Both the position numbers and the translations under genes were made by a program. Positions 1-11,352 of a stretch of 64,000 nucleotides of DNA are shown piece after piece; the stretch's first letter is position 1, and each line of letters starts with the position of its first letter. The stretch is from Euptelea pleiosperma (Eukaryota > Streptophyta > Magnoliopsida > Ranunculales > Eupteleaceae): assembly GCA_035048495.1 (NCBI GenBank), contig CM068546.1, positions 37,404,674 to 37,468,673 of the forward strand, in the 5' to 3' direction. The notes below the pieces were generated by a model that was not told the DNA's origin, searched no databases, and saw only the letters and a list, made by a program, of their open reading frames with translations.

Positions 1-500
1 TCCTAGTTTGCTCTCACTTGTGCAATCGTTCCATTGTAAGTTCCTCAATGATTGGATACGATGTCATACTCACGTATAGTGTCTGATACATGATGACACA
101 CTTTTCAAACAAACCTTATTTTTATTCAAATGTTTTGTTTTCAGCTTTTATTTGGATATTGTTTATATGCTTTTTTTATATAAATCTTCTCATCTCTGAA
201 TACATTCTTTCTATATGTTATACTTAGCTTGAACTAAAACATTTTAACAAATATATCTCTCAACATATGGAACAAACTGTATGGACCTGACAGCATATTG
301 GGTTTGTGTCTGGCACTTGGTGTCAATGTTAGACACTGATCCACGTGTCCATCTCCTTGTTACATAGGATGCTGTTCTTGGAAACTTCTAATCCCTATTT
401 AGATCACTTAACCTTTTCTTTCATGAATAAATTTGCATACGCTTGCTACTTGGCGAAACTAGAACTGATTTTTTCTTTTTCTTTTTCATTCTGGTAACAG
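1..500 (+). other. phyB intron (3' part)
   Basis: This AT-rich DNA precedes the phyB exon that begins at 501 and ends in a pyrimidine-rich tract and AG. No coding signal is seen; it is read as the 3' part of an intron of the same gene. Confidence 0.7.
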
Positions 501-2339
501 GTCCTTGGAGCTTGACAAGGCTGAATTTTTACTGGGGAGTGTTATAAATGCTGTTGTTAGCCAAGTAATGATCTTACTGAGGGAAAGAGGTTTACATTTG
601 ATCCGCGATATTCCAGAGGAAATCAAAACACTGACTATTTATGGTGATCAAGTAAGAATTCAACAAATTTTGGCCGATTTCTTGTTGAATATGGTGCGAT
701 ATGCTCCATCTCCAGAAGGTTGGGTAGAGATTCAAGTTCAGCCAACTTTGAAGCAAATTTCGAATGGAATAGAACTTGTGCATCTCGAATTCAGGTATGC
801 TAGCTTCATGGCAATTTCTTATATTTTTTTTTAATATCTCACGCTCAGGTACATGCTTGATGATTGTCATGGTTCAAATGAACGATACCGAAACGTATTG
901 GAAGTATCGTTCGGTTTCGGACGAAACTTCGTGAAACTGAAACGAATTGTTAGTGCAAATTTACACGTAAAATGAAGTATCGTTTGGTTTCGGACAAAAA
1001 CAACCGAAACATATGTAGTTTCGTCCTATAGCGAAACTGAAACGATATGGATGAAACGTTTCGGTTTCGGCCGAAACTTTGAAACATGATTGTTACTGTG
1101 TTTTTTCTATATATGAAACTGTGACATCTAAAATGGAGTTTGGCAATTAGATAACAGTCCAATTTACTTAACTAGCAGTTTCTTCTGTGCTTCCTGTATA
1201 AAAATGTTTAAAGATTAATGCTACTGTGGTGTACTTCAGATTATATTAAGGTTTGGAATTTGTTGGGTGGACAGGAATTTGCTCCAATAACTCAATTAAA
1301 AACTGAGTGAAAAATTTAGTGCTTAGTCGGTCAAGTTAAAATGTTGAGTCAACTTCTGACCGGGTGGAAGGAGGGTTTATCTTTGGAAAGAAGCTTTTTG
1401 TAGTAAAATGCAATGAAACTTTTAGAACTTGCAAAGTTTCTCGTGTAAAATTTGTTATAGTATGCTAATTTATAAGAAAATACACAATAGTACAATAAGA
1501 TATGAGAAAATGGTGTTGTAGAAGTATCCAATACCAGTATTGGTATCATATCGTGCTGATACGCGTGCGACAAGGGTGTAGTGTTTTAGCACTAAACATA
1601 ATTTCTTTTAGCTTAATATTAAAATAATTTGGTATAATGTATCTTAGCATATCTTAATGTATCAGTGAACGAAAGTGTGATTCTTTTAAGTATATACAGC
1701 TGTGGGATAGTTTAGATGCTTTAAACATCATGTTCTTAGATTATTTTATGCATCAAACATTGTTTATCAAAATATTTTGAAGCATATCAGAGCACATCGA
1801 TGCATATATTGATACATGTCTTGATTTTTTCTAGCATACATCTATGTATCAATATGTATTTTTAAGTTACAGATTCGTAGTGTGACACTGATATTTTAAA
1901 CCTTGTGGATTCCATTAACTGAAAGAAACATGGAAAAGAGCAGAGCTAAGGATAATTGGTCACAATGTTGAGAGGCTGCTGTTTCTTGTTTTTGTTCTTG
2001 TTAGCAAGTTGAATATGTGTGTTTATATTATTGATATCCTAAGCACGTCAACTATGCAACTAATTTATGTTGGGTGTAGGATCTCTCTCCAAATCAACTA
2101 ATATCTGTTTTGAGTGTAGGATGGTATGCCCCGGGGAGGGCCTTCCCCCAGAACTTGTTCAAGATATGTTCCATAGCAGCCGCTGGGTGACTCAAGAAGG
2201 TCTAGGGTTGAGCATGTGCAGGAAGATTCTAAAGCTGATGAATGGCGAAGTCCAATATATTAGGGAGTCTGAAAGATGCTATTTCCTCATCATCCTTGAA
2301 CTTCCCATGCCTCAAAAGAGCTCAGAGACTGTGAATTAG
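501..2339 (+). CDS. PHYB: Phytochrome B, C-terminal part (last two coding exons)
   Basis: Red/far-red photoreceptor; the part present is the end of the histidine-kinase-related module, which helps dimerisation and signalling after Pfr moves to the nucleus. Two exons are visible: 501-794, after the acceptor ending at 500 and before GT at 795, and 2120-2339, after an AG at 2118-2119 and ending in TAG. The joint codon (AG+G, Arg) is in frame. Recognisable phyB stretches are [75 protein letters not shown] and [12 protein letters not shown], which form the degenerate HATPase fold. The chromophore, PHY and PAS regions lie upstream of the window. No frameshift or stop is seen. The 1,325-bp intron carries a foldback repeat. 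The assignment to phyB rather than another phytochrome rests on memory of the family's C-terminus. Confidence 0.93.
868..1088. repeat. Foldback MITE in last phyB intron
   Basis: Imperfect terminal inverted repeats, catggttcaaa at 868 and tttgaaacatg at 1078-1088, enclose internal repeats built on cggtttcgg and gaaacga. The direct repeat tgattgt at both edges may be the target duplication. It resembles the element at 15,982-16,136, which also contains cggccgaaac and cggtttcag. Confidence 0.6.
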
Positions 2340-3100
2340 GTCCTTGGCACTCATTTTCTTTGAAATAAGAACCTTTTCTCAAAGGCAACTTACTGCCCTC
2401 TTTGAGCATTTCTCTGGGTGGTGCATAAAACCCACTTACAAAATCTTCAGGTGGACAAGCTGGCCTATTTGGTTGGTGGATACTTAACAAAAATGCTCAA
2501 GAAGAACTCCATCCTGCCTCTGTTGTACATTATTCTCAATGGTTTTAAGCTCTTGTTCAAAATGGAAACCTTCTCTTTTATTAGTAATTGATTTCTTTTT
2601 GAAGTTTGTACAAGTTTGATTGGAAGATTGTGCTGACGGCTAATGAAATGGGACTTGTTATTCATCTAGAAGGCGCAGTGAAATGAGATTATATTTTTGT
2701 CGAGATTGTTGCAGAGCCTTCTGCTGTAAACCTGTAGCGGGTATCTAGGTCGTGGATGAAGATGGTGGCATCTAACCTACTGAAAGCATATGGTATATCA
2801 AATATTATTTGTATGACATCTTTTTAAGTTCATAAGATGCCATCGGCAGTTCTACAGCTTTGGGAATCCTTTCCTCACCAGGCTAGTAGTAGCTTATGCA
2901 CAATAAAATCTTATGTACTTTTTTCTTTTTGTTTCGATGATATATATGTAACATATTGTAGGTGAACTGTTTTGATTATCTGATCTGATCTGATCTTCGA
3001 GTACTGTTTTTGGATTATTCTCTCTTTGTTCTTAAGATTATTAGTTGGGAGTTACAGGTGTGTATCCTAACTGTGAGGCCCACTTTTTCTCGGAGGCTCA
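2340..3100 (+). other. phyB 3' UTR and downstream DNA
   Basis: No reading frame of note follows the phyB stop. A canonical aataaa at about 2902 is a reasonable poly(A) signal, giving a 3' UTR of roughly 550-600 bases. LINE-derived sequence starts near 3,120. Confidence 0.45.
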
Positions 3101-4419
3101 GCCTTGGACTTATCAGATAGATGGTTTTAACATCTCCTGAAAAATGAAAAACTTTTTAGACCATTTCATTTAACTCCATGTGAGGTCAGAGAAAAAGAAT
3201 GTAGAGACGTTGTGACTAAATCTTGGAAGGAAAGAATCAAAGGTTCATTAGCCTTTTGAGATTATCCAAAAGGTGAAATTGACCAAGGAAAAAATCAGAA
3301 AATGAAACACATAAAAATTTGGCCTGTCCAGGAGAGAATCAAATATCTGAAAAATGAGCTTTATGCTGTACAAGGAGCCATTCCTTCTTCTGCTAACTTA
3401 GCAAAAGAAGTGGCCTTGCAATCCCAAATTGATACAGCCCTTACTCGAGAAGAAATGCTTTGGTGTGATAAATCTAGAGATACATGGCTGAAAGAGGGTG
3501 ATAGAAATAAAAAAATTCTTTCATCCATCTGCCATAATGAAGAGAAGAAAAAGCAAGATTTTTTAGTTGAAAGATAAGGGAACTGGACTAACAAGAGGGA
3601 TATAGAGGAAAGCAATTTGTGCAAAACTTTTTACTATATATTTAAAACTTCTAACCCCACAAGTGTTGAGTGTGTCACCAGCTTTTTAGACAGAATCATT
3701 TTTTATGAGGAGAACAAGATGCTGATGCTTAGGGCCACAATGGAGGAAGTAAAGGTAACTTCTATCAGAACTATTAGGACATAGTAGGTCGATGTTTTCC
3801 TTATAGTCTCCAAAAAAAAATTTTCAGTTGCTCAACTTAATCATACCACCAAAATTGTTTTAGTTCCAAAAGTGATGTTAGTCGATATAGACCTATTAGC
3901 TTATGCAATGTTGTTTATAAAGGTTAGATCTAAATTATTAGGTTATAGGCTGAAACCATTGCTTCAGAAAATCATATCTCCTCACCAAAGTGCTTTTGTC
4001 CCGGGAAGGCAAATTTTAGATAATGTTATTCTTGCTCATGAAATTGTTAGATTTCTTAGGGAAAAAACTGGAAAACAAGGTTTTCTTGCCATGAAGGTGG
4101 ACATGGCAAAAGCCTATGATAGAGTGGAATGGGAATATCTCATAGAAGTCCTTCAAACTCTTGGGTTTTGCAATGACTAGTATAACCTCATATACGAGTG
4201 CATTTCCACCATCTCTATTTTATTGAATGGATCCAATTTTGGATTTTTCAAACCTTCGAGAGGCCTTAAACAAGGAGATCCTCTATCTCCTTACCTCTTC
4301 ATTATTTGTGTTGAGGCTCCATCCATTATGATTACGAAAGGGGAAAAAAGTATTAGAATTGCTAGAAACCACTTATCCATTACTCATTTATTATTTGTTG
4401 ATGATGAGTCTTTTATTTT

Positions 4420-5389
4420 TATTTTTTTTAATAAAAGTATATAAATTCATTCAGAGAAAAAACCAAGCAAACTACAAGATCTGCCAAAGTGGTCAAGATG
4501 ACCTACTAAGAACAAGACCGAACAAAACCACCAAAAACAAAGGCTAAAAGTGAAAAACACAACTAGCAACCATCTCTAGTACATAACATCTCCCACCGGA
4601 AAACAAAATCCTCAAGGCCACGACACTCTAGAAATATCTTAGACCACCAAAACATCATTCCCTTGATGTTGAGAATGATGTTATAGACAACCTCCTCCTT
4701 CCCCTCGAAGATCCTATTATTTCTCCTTCCATAAACCCCAACAAATAGCAAAGGGAAGCAAGCACCAAAGCACACGCCCTCTGGAGGAGAAAGCAAATGT
4801 GTGCCACCCCAAAATCATCTGTAATACCGATTTAGGCATCACCTACGAGATCCCGAAGTCTATAAAGAATGCCGCCCAAACAGCTCCCGCTAACAATGCA
4901 AAAGAAGATGGTTTACCAACTCGCCATTTCGCTTACATAGAGAAAAATAGTCAACGATAATAATCCTTCTAGGTATCAAGTGATCCATAATTAGAATATT
5001 TTCCAAAGATGTAGACCACATAAAAATGCAACCTTCGAAGGTAACTTGGATCCCCAAACAAAAGACACCAGATAACAAGGGCTTACAGGCGAAAGAAGAG
5101 CTTGATAGAAGGAACGAACCGTACATCTCCACAAGCACTGATCTGAGCTTGAGGAAGAAAGTTGGCACTCAAGCAGGAGAGACAATAATCTAACCACTGA
5201 TTCAATCTCCCAATCATTAAGCCTCTTTCTGAATCCAAAGTTCCAACACAACCTCCATAACCACAATCTTCTGTCTCCACCTTCTGCCTTCTTATATTGT
5301 AGCATCGTCGCCTGTTACTCCATAATGCGAGAAAGCTAAATCTTTTTGCTTCCGGTACCACCTCCATTTTTTAGGCATCATGATTCACT
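4420..5389 (-). mobile_element. 5'-truncated LINE inserted into the LINE above
   Basis: Reverse-strand LINE 3' end. Its translation carries zf-RVT-like and C-terminal pieces (RRNNRIFEGKEEVVYN; VNHLLLHC; SKIFLECRGLEDFVFRWEM). The T-rich left edge, tattttttttaataaaag, is its tail on the minus strand. Both ends are bounded by the same 18 bases, tgatgagtcttttatttt, at 4402-4419 and 5390-5407, which is a target-site duplication. Removing the insert restores the host RT frame across LFVDDESFI. Stops within it make it inactive. Confidence 0.85.
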
Positions 5390-5616
5390 TGATGAGTCTT
5401 TTATTTTGTAAAACATCTCTGGTGGAAGCAAAAAATTTAGAAGACATCATTACTACCTATTATAAAAGCTTCTGGACAGGAGATTAATTTTCAAAAATCT
5501 TGTCTGTTTTTCAGTAAAAATGCCCGGGAAACTACCTAGGTTCTCCCCTTGAACTTGGTAATTCTAAAAAGAGGACATTTCACCACCTGCTTTTTAAAAT
5601 TGATAACATGATTAAA

Positions 5617-6025
5617 GCTGTGTTTGGGTAACTTAAAGCTTATCTTTAGTGCTTACCCAATAGCACTTGTATGTACAGTGCTTGAGTTAAGCTGTTTTGA
5701 TCGTTAGGTAACCATACAAGAAAAGTGTTTTTTTTTCTTACAAAGCCTTCTATGGTGTTTGCTAAAAAAGTGCTTTTTTGGTGGAAAAAGCAAAACAAAA
5801 TATAAAGATTTGATATTACCAAAGGGTAGTTTTGGTATTACAAAATTCAGGACAAACTTGTAAAGAAATTTTTTAAGAATGGCGTCCCACAAAAGCAATT
5901 ATCTGCTTATGGCGATTTAGGAGCTTATTGGGATTTTTAAAAAGTGCTTTTTAAGTTTTACCAACACAACTTTTTGGTAAGTGCTTAAAAACCGCTAAAA
6001 GCTGGCTTATTGAATGCAGCCTAAG
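5617..6025. repeat. MITE-like insertion in LINE
   Basis: This AT-rich block starts with tgtttgggtaacttaaagc and ends near cttattgaatgcagcctaag. It separates two LINE segments that read on from one another (DNMIKA... then ...EKLNF). The ends resemble hAT-type MITEs; exact borders are uncertain. Confidence 0.5.
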
Positions 6026-6732
6026 AGCTGGAAAAGTTGAATTTTCTCTCAAGCAGGCATAATTATCAAATCTGTTGCTAGTGCAGTTGCAATTTATCTC
6101 ATGCAAAGTCTTTTACTTCCAAAAACCTTTAACAAATCTTTAGACTCTATTATCAACAGATTTTGGTGGTGAGAATAATGGCAAACACAGAATCCACCTT
6201 ACCTTCTGAGAGAATCTTTGTCTTCCAAAAGTATAAGGGTGGATTGGGCTTTAGAAACTTTTATCACTTTAACTGTGCTTTTCTTGCAAAATAGTGTTGG
6301 AAGATCTTAGAAAACCCAAACTCTCGTGTATAAGGCTTGAAGAAAATATTTTCACAGAACTTCTTTCTTTGATGCATAATATTTTGCTAACAGCTCTTTG
6401 ATTTGGAAAGGTATCATTAAAGTCAGAGATCTCACCAAGAAAAATATCTTTGGGGTGGTGGGAAATTGTAAGGATATTGATATTTGGAGACAAACCAAAC
6501 TTCTCTGTGGGTGATAAACCTTCTGGGAATGTCTGAAGGAAAGTTCATGAACTTATCTAGCCCCCAGAACACTTGGAATGATCATCTTAATAAGAAATTC
6601 CTTTGACAAAACCACTGCAAATCAGATTCTTACAATCCCCTTAAGCAAGTGGGAGAGAGAAAACTACCCTTACTGGGCCCCAGATCCTAAAGATGTTTTT
6701 TTTTGTGAAGTCTATTTACAATGATATATCTA

Positions 6733-7043
6733 AGGGCGTGTTTGATAGCACAGGAAAATTTCCAGAGAAAATACATCTGGGAAATGCCTTAAATGGCTGA
6801 TTGATTGCAACTGAGAACACATATTTCAATTATGTGAGAAAATAAAGGTGTATTTTCAGGTGGAAATGAATTCTCACCTCTCTGGATGGGAAATGAATTC
6901 CGGGCTTAGTAGGGAAGATTATCCAGATTTAAATAGCTTGGTAGGGAAAATAATACAGATTTAAAATGGCTATCTAACAAGGGACAGTTGTGTTTTCCCA
7001 AGGAAAATGCAATTTTCCCACTTGGCAATCAAACTCACCCTAA
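6733..7043. repeat. hAT-like MITE in LINE
   Basis: Imperfect inverted ends, agggcgtgtttgatagcac and ttggcaatcaaactcaccct, surround non-coding DNA between two LINE segments. Such TTTGAT/ATCAAA termini are common in plant hAT MITEs. The target duplication was not resolved. Confidence 0.6.
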
Positions 7044-8014
7044 GTTGCATGCTATGACAAGTTAAAACATACAGATTGAAAAAAAAAGGTTTGGAAAACC
7101 AGTTGGCACCTGAACCTACCTGCCAGAACTTCCATGTTCATATGGAACTGCACCCGTGGAATCCTCCTTGTTAGAGATATTCTCTAGAAAAGGAAAATAG
7201 GCCCCTCCCCTTTATGGAAAATATTATTCATGTGCTTTTTAGCAACAGTGTTGTGTCTTAAGATTTGGTTTGCATCTAACCTGAATTGGAGACTTGCTAG
7301 CATGACCGAAGACCATATTCTTGACTGGTTTGAGGAAATCCTAAATCTAGAGGAAGAGGATAGTTGGTTCAGACTTTACTATTGTTTCACGTTTATGTGG
7401 AGAATCTGGAAGGCTAGAAGTGATCTATGTTTTAGTAAGATTGACAGGAAACTTTTCAGCCCACTGCAGGAAGTCCAAAAGTTTGTGGAATCCTGAATCT
7501 AAACAAGGTAGAGAAAAGCCCTCAACAAATGGAAAAAACCTGAACAATATTAGCTCAAGATGAACACTAATGGAGCTTGGGGAAAAAATACAAGTTGGAA
7601 TATGATTATATTGTTAGAGATGCTAATGGTGCATTTGTTTTTGTAGGAAATGCACATGGTTCAGGGAGTTCTGCAGAAGAAGTTGAAGCAGGATCTATAA
7701 AGTGGGGCTTCTAGAAAGTAGTGGAGCTGAATATCCAGAGGATCATGGTTGCTCAAAACATCATTTGCCCACTCTAGAAAAGGAACTCAGGAATTTATTT
7801 TTTTGGCAATCGTCCACTTTTTTGCAAGATATTCTGAACTCTATTAGTTTCTTTGATGATGTAATATTTTTGTACTCTGGTTAGAGAGACAAACAGAGTA
7901 GCTCATGAGCTAACTTCTAAAGCCAAGCTCTCTAACAGTATGATGGTTCTTCCCCATCTCCAATTGATGACCACAAGTTTTTGCTTCACATATTTTTATT
8001 TTTCTGACCATCGA

Positions 8015-8113
8015 CAAGGTTTAGAAGGGACCCGATATAATGGTCGTTATCACAGACATAACGGTAATGTCAAGAGTCCGTTACATCATAATAACGGACC
8101 ATTTAAAACCTTG
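8015..8113. repeat. Small foldback element
   Basis: The termini caaggtttagaagggacc and ggaccatttaaaaccttg are near-complementary. The inside holds ataacgg/ccgttat motifs seen in larger form at about 10,510-10,815 and 58,390-58,735. Confidence 0.5.
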
Positions 8114-8159
8114 TTTTAAACCATGGGATGGTTTACAATCATCTTGTTCGAGTTGTTAT

Positions 8160-9185
8160 TCTTGGCCTAGGAGTCTAGGACAGTCCTTAGATGAACCCAC
8201 TAATGGTGGATAGCATGCCTGTCCACTTTGACGAATGATCAACGTTGATGATGGACCACAGTATGAACTACATAACCCACTCTTAGAGACCACTGACTGT
8301 ATAGATCTTTGGCCCATTCCAAGGCGGACCCACATACCCAAAATCAGCCTGATTAGTGATTTCTAACCTTTGGATCTGAATACTCTAAATAATGCTCGAT
8401 TCCCATGGTTAAAAATAACTCCATGAAAAGGACACCAATCCAACAGTTACAAGTCACTAAACAGGCTGATTTTTGGTCTGTAAGTCCACGGTCAAACATC
8501 CTGTTTCACGTGCCTCATACTGTAGTCCAGCCTTGATGATGATGACATCCGACGTCAAAGATTTACTCCAGTTTGACCAAGGAGGCAAGGACCGCATCAG
8601 CTCAAATCCGTTGATTGTAATTGTATATCCCTGAACTGATAGTCCAACGGAGTTGACGTAAGGACCCACTTTCTTTTTCGACGCAAGGACCCACTTGAAA
8701 GAGCCCGTGTTTGATGGCCCCGTTGAAGTTCCCTTCCAACTCCAAACGCCACGTGGAGTACTCTTTAGGATACACTTACCTTATGGATATTTGGTCCACG
8801 TCTTGACGAATCTACAGATCAAAAATCAGTATAATTAGTGACTTGTAGCCGTTGGATTTAGAATTTTAATAACATGGTTTTTGACCGTTGAATTTGAGCC
8901 TTTTTTCAGAATGCTACAATATAACTGTTATAAATCACCGCTCAATCTGATCTTTGGTATATAGGTCCACCAAGAGGTGATCCAAACACCCATAAGGTCA
9001 GGAAGTCCTAAACTAAGCTCCAAATGGCATTGTTGGGAGGGGGAGACGGGGCCAGCCAATATTTTCTCCACTTGAAGAGCCCGTGTTTGATGATGGCCCC
9101 CGGGGGACTTGAAAGTTCCTTCCCTAGAATTCCTGTGGTGATTAACCAATGGTGTAGACCTAAGGAGGACATCCTTGTCGGACTG
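8160..9185. repeat. Two adjacent degenerate G-box-family MITEs
   Basis: 8,237-8,690 and 8,750-9,000 contain the inverted blocks typical of the window's commonest repeat: ctcttagagaccactgac, aaaatcagcctgattagtga and the reverse gctgatttttggtctgtaa. A duplicated piece, gaagagcccgtgtttgatg, at about 8,697 and 9,074 shows local rearrangement. No gene is seen here. Confidence 0.6.
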
Positions 9186-9199
9186 ACAATAAAACAGCC

Positions 9200-9710
9200 C
9201 TATAACTAACTTAAGCTTTAGCCCAGTTTCACTGGCAACCGGCCCATTTTGGATTTCTTGAGATGAACACTGATGCCGCGTGAGATTGCACGAATGGAAA
9301 GGCTGGTTTGGGCTTTATTATTAGAGATAATTCTTCTCCTGTGGTCTTAGAAGGAAGCCACTCTTCTGGAGCTAACACAGCAGAGACGAGGCAGAGGCAG
9401 AGGCAGAGGCGAGGCTATCTTAGTTGACCTCGAAGTAGATCCGGATGTGGACATCTCTTTTGGTTGAATCGGATGCTAAGGGTTCAGTGGAATCCCTCCA
9501 GCAGGAGCTCGAGATAGTAGTTGGTTCGAGGCTTCTTGCTGTGCTCAGATTTTGGATCTTTCCTCGTCTTTTTTCAACTTATCTTTTATTTATACTCCTC
9601 AGTTGTATAAATGCATGTACTGCTCATACTAGTATTGCCCAGAGAGAGCACCTACTTTCTCTCACCCACACAAAAAAAAGTTTTAAATCAATTGAATAAG
9701 AAGAAATAAA
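9200..9710. other. No gene recognised; possible retroelement scrap
   Basis: A short stretch near 9,260-9,340 (FGFIIRDN-like in translation) resembles the RNase H end of a LINE, but it is too short and broken to name. The (gaggca)n run at about 9,385-9,412 is low complexity. Confidence 0.35.
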
Positions 9711-10025
9711 TATTTGATGACGGGGATAATAGTATGGGTCACGTGGCACACTCTTAGAGACTATTGACCGTATGGATGTTTGGCACATCTTAGGTCGACC
9801 TACAGACCAAAAGTCATCATCTAGTGATTTCTAATCGATAGATTGGTATTTTTTTCATGGGTTGATTTTTAACCGTGGGATTCAAGCATTATTTAAGGTA
9901 CTAAGATCCAAAGGTTATATATCACCAATCAGGATGAATTGTTGTATATGTAGGTCAACCTGGGGATAGGTCAAACATACATACGGCAGTTGTGGCTCAT
10001 ACTATGGTCTGTCATCAACATTCCG
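9711..10025. repeat. G-box-family MITE
   Basis: The left arm gggtcacgtggcacactctt and the right arm with tcatactatggtctgtcatc enclose the family's usual inverted inner blocks (accaaaagtcatcatctagtg; aatcaggatgaattgttg). Confidence 0.65.
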
Positions 10026-10039
10026 TTATTAAGTTTTAC

Positions 10040-10500
10040 TCGGATAAGAGAAAATAGGAATGCGTATATGTTTATAGTGCATGTTTTTATTTAATTATAA
10101 TTTCATATTTTTATTAAATTAAAATTCCTATAATACCAGCTTTTATGATTAATAATGAAGTGCAAAAAAGTAATTTTGTTGTTTAAATTCTTATTTAATA
10201 TTATTTAAGTAATTATTTAAGTAGCATGTGCATAGTGCGTACCCCGCTACTAATACTATATATAAAGCCAAGTGGCCTTTCTAACAATTAATTGAAGTCA
10301 GAAATATTTGTTTCCAACTATAACCTTCAAGAAATCATATACGTAATTAATTAAATATATAACTTATTTAAAAGGGTAAAATAGTTTTAAATGTAAATTT
10401 TCATGACATAAACGTGGATGCTCCTTAAATTTCCTCTTTTATAAAACTAAATTGACTTTTTTTTAGAAAATTTTCTTTTTTTTTTTCTCTAAATTTTTTC
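10040..10500. other. AT-rich DNA without recognisable features
   Basis: Runs of ttaaat/attaaa and poly(T) with no coding frame. Nothing is identified. Confidence 0.5.
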
Positions 10501-10509
10501 AAAAGTTCA

Positions 10510-10815
10510 TAACTGGGGGTGTTACCGTTTTTTCTGTTATAATGGCCGTTATAATGAATTGTAATGCTCAGGGGTAAAAGCGAAAAATAACGGAAAAAAT
10601 GGTGCTGAAATTCAAATTTTGAAATTTGAAATTCAAAATTAAAAAAGAAAAAGAAAATAACTGCTGTTTTTTTTCACAATTTTTTCCACAAAATAAGAGT
10701 CGTTATTTTTGTTATAATGGAAAATAACGGCCGTTATTTTTTGGGCATTTTAACTGTACATAACGTAACGGGGGGATGTCTAAATCTGTTATAACGGCCG
10801 TTTTTTAAACCATGG
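10510..10815. repeat. ccgttataa-rich foldback element
   Basis: Repeated ttataacgg/ccgttattt motifs in both orientations and a right end ttttttaaaccatggtttta. It closely matches 58,390-58,735, with which it shares gaattgt..gctcaggggtaaaa and ttttaac..gtacataac. Confidence 0.6.
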
Positions 10816-10972
10816 TTTTAAGTTAAATTTACCTACCTAACGTTTCAATAAGTTTTCCACATTTCAGTAAGTCCAGTGCTTATGCATGACGTCGCGCGTG
10901 CCCCTCTGCTAGTATTAATTGAAAAGTGAAGGTTTGTGAAGTCCAGAGTGCAGACAAAGAAGTCTTGCCAAC

Positions 10973-10980
10973 TATAAATA
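10973..10980 (+). promoter_or_regulatory. Candidate TATA box of the Raf-like kinase gene
   Basis: tataaata lies about 370 bases upstream of the kinase ATG. It is followed by a (GA)n/GTGA tract at 11,024-11,055 and a CT-rich leader, typical of a plant 5' UTR. Transcription would start near 11,005-11,010; this is inferred from spacing alone. Confidence 0.5.
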
Positions 10981-11352
10981 AACATCTGGTTGAGAAAGAA
11001 AGATTGGTTCGGATAATGAGATAGAAGAGAGAGAGAGAGAGTGTGAGTGAGTGAGAAGAGAAATCCAAATCCAAATCCAAATCCAAAGTCCAAACCAAAC
11101 CCCCTCCCAAAGCACAGAGACGCCCCCACAAAAGCACAAAAATCCAAAAGAAAGAAAGCCAAAAAAGCAAGGCTTGGAAAAGGAAGAGTTTATGAACCCA
11201 AATGGCCAAATGCATACACAAAGAGATGGAGACAGAGAGAGAGAAACCCATCCCCATGAATCTCTCTGTCGTTTCTTCTTCTTCTTCTTCCCTCACTTTT
11301 TCTTCATATATCTGAGAAAATTTCAACTGGGTTTTGTTTAATTTCCCTTCTA

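Larger units (their letters stand above)
3120..7985 (+). mobile_element. Decayed L1-type LINE with C-terminal RNase H, interrupted
   Basis: A 5'-truncated plant LINE relic readable as fragments in shifting frames. 3,302-3,577 is the endonuclease-RT linker (SRDTWLKEGDRN). 3,930-4,180 is reverse transcriptase (SPHQSAFVPGRQILDN, KVDMAKAYDRVEWE). 4,223-4,440 continues it (GLKQGDPLSPYLF), with LLFVDDESF in place of the usual FADD box. 5,408-5,610 continues the RT, 6,026-6,730 holds the thumb and downstream region (LLPKTF, INRFWW), and 7,041-7,880 an RNase H-like tail (KMNTNGAW, then RDANGAFVFVGNAHGSGS in a shifted frame). Many stops and frameshifts make it inactive. Insertions sit at 4,420-5,389, about 5,617-6,025 and about 6,733-7,043. 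Confidence 0.82.
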
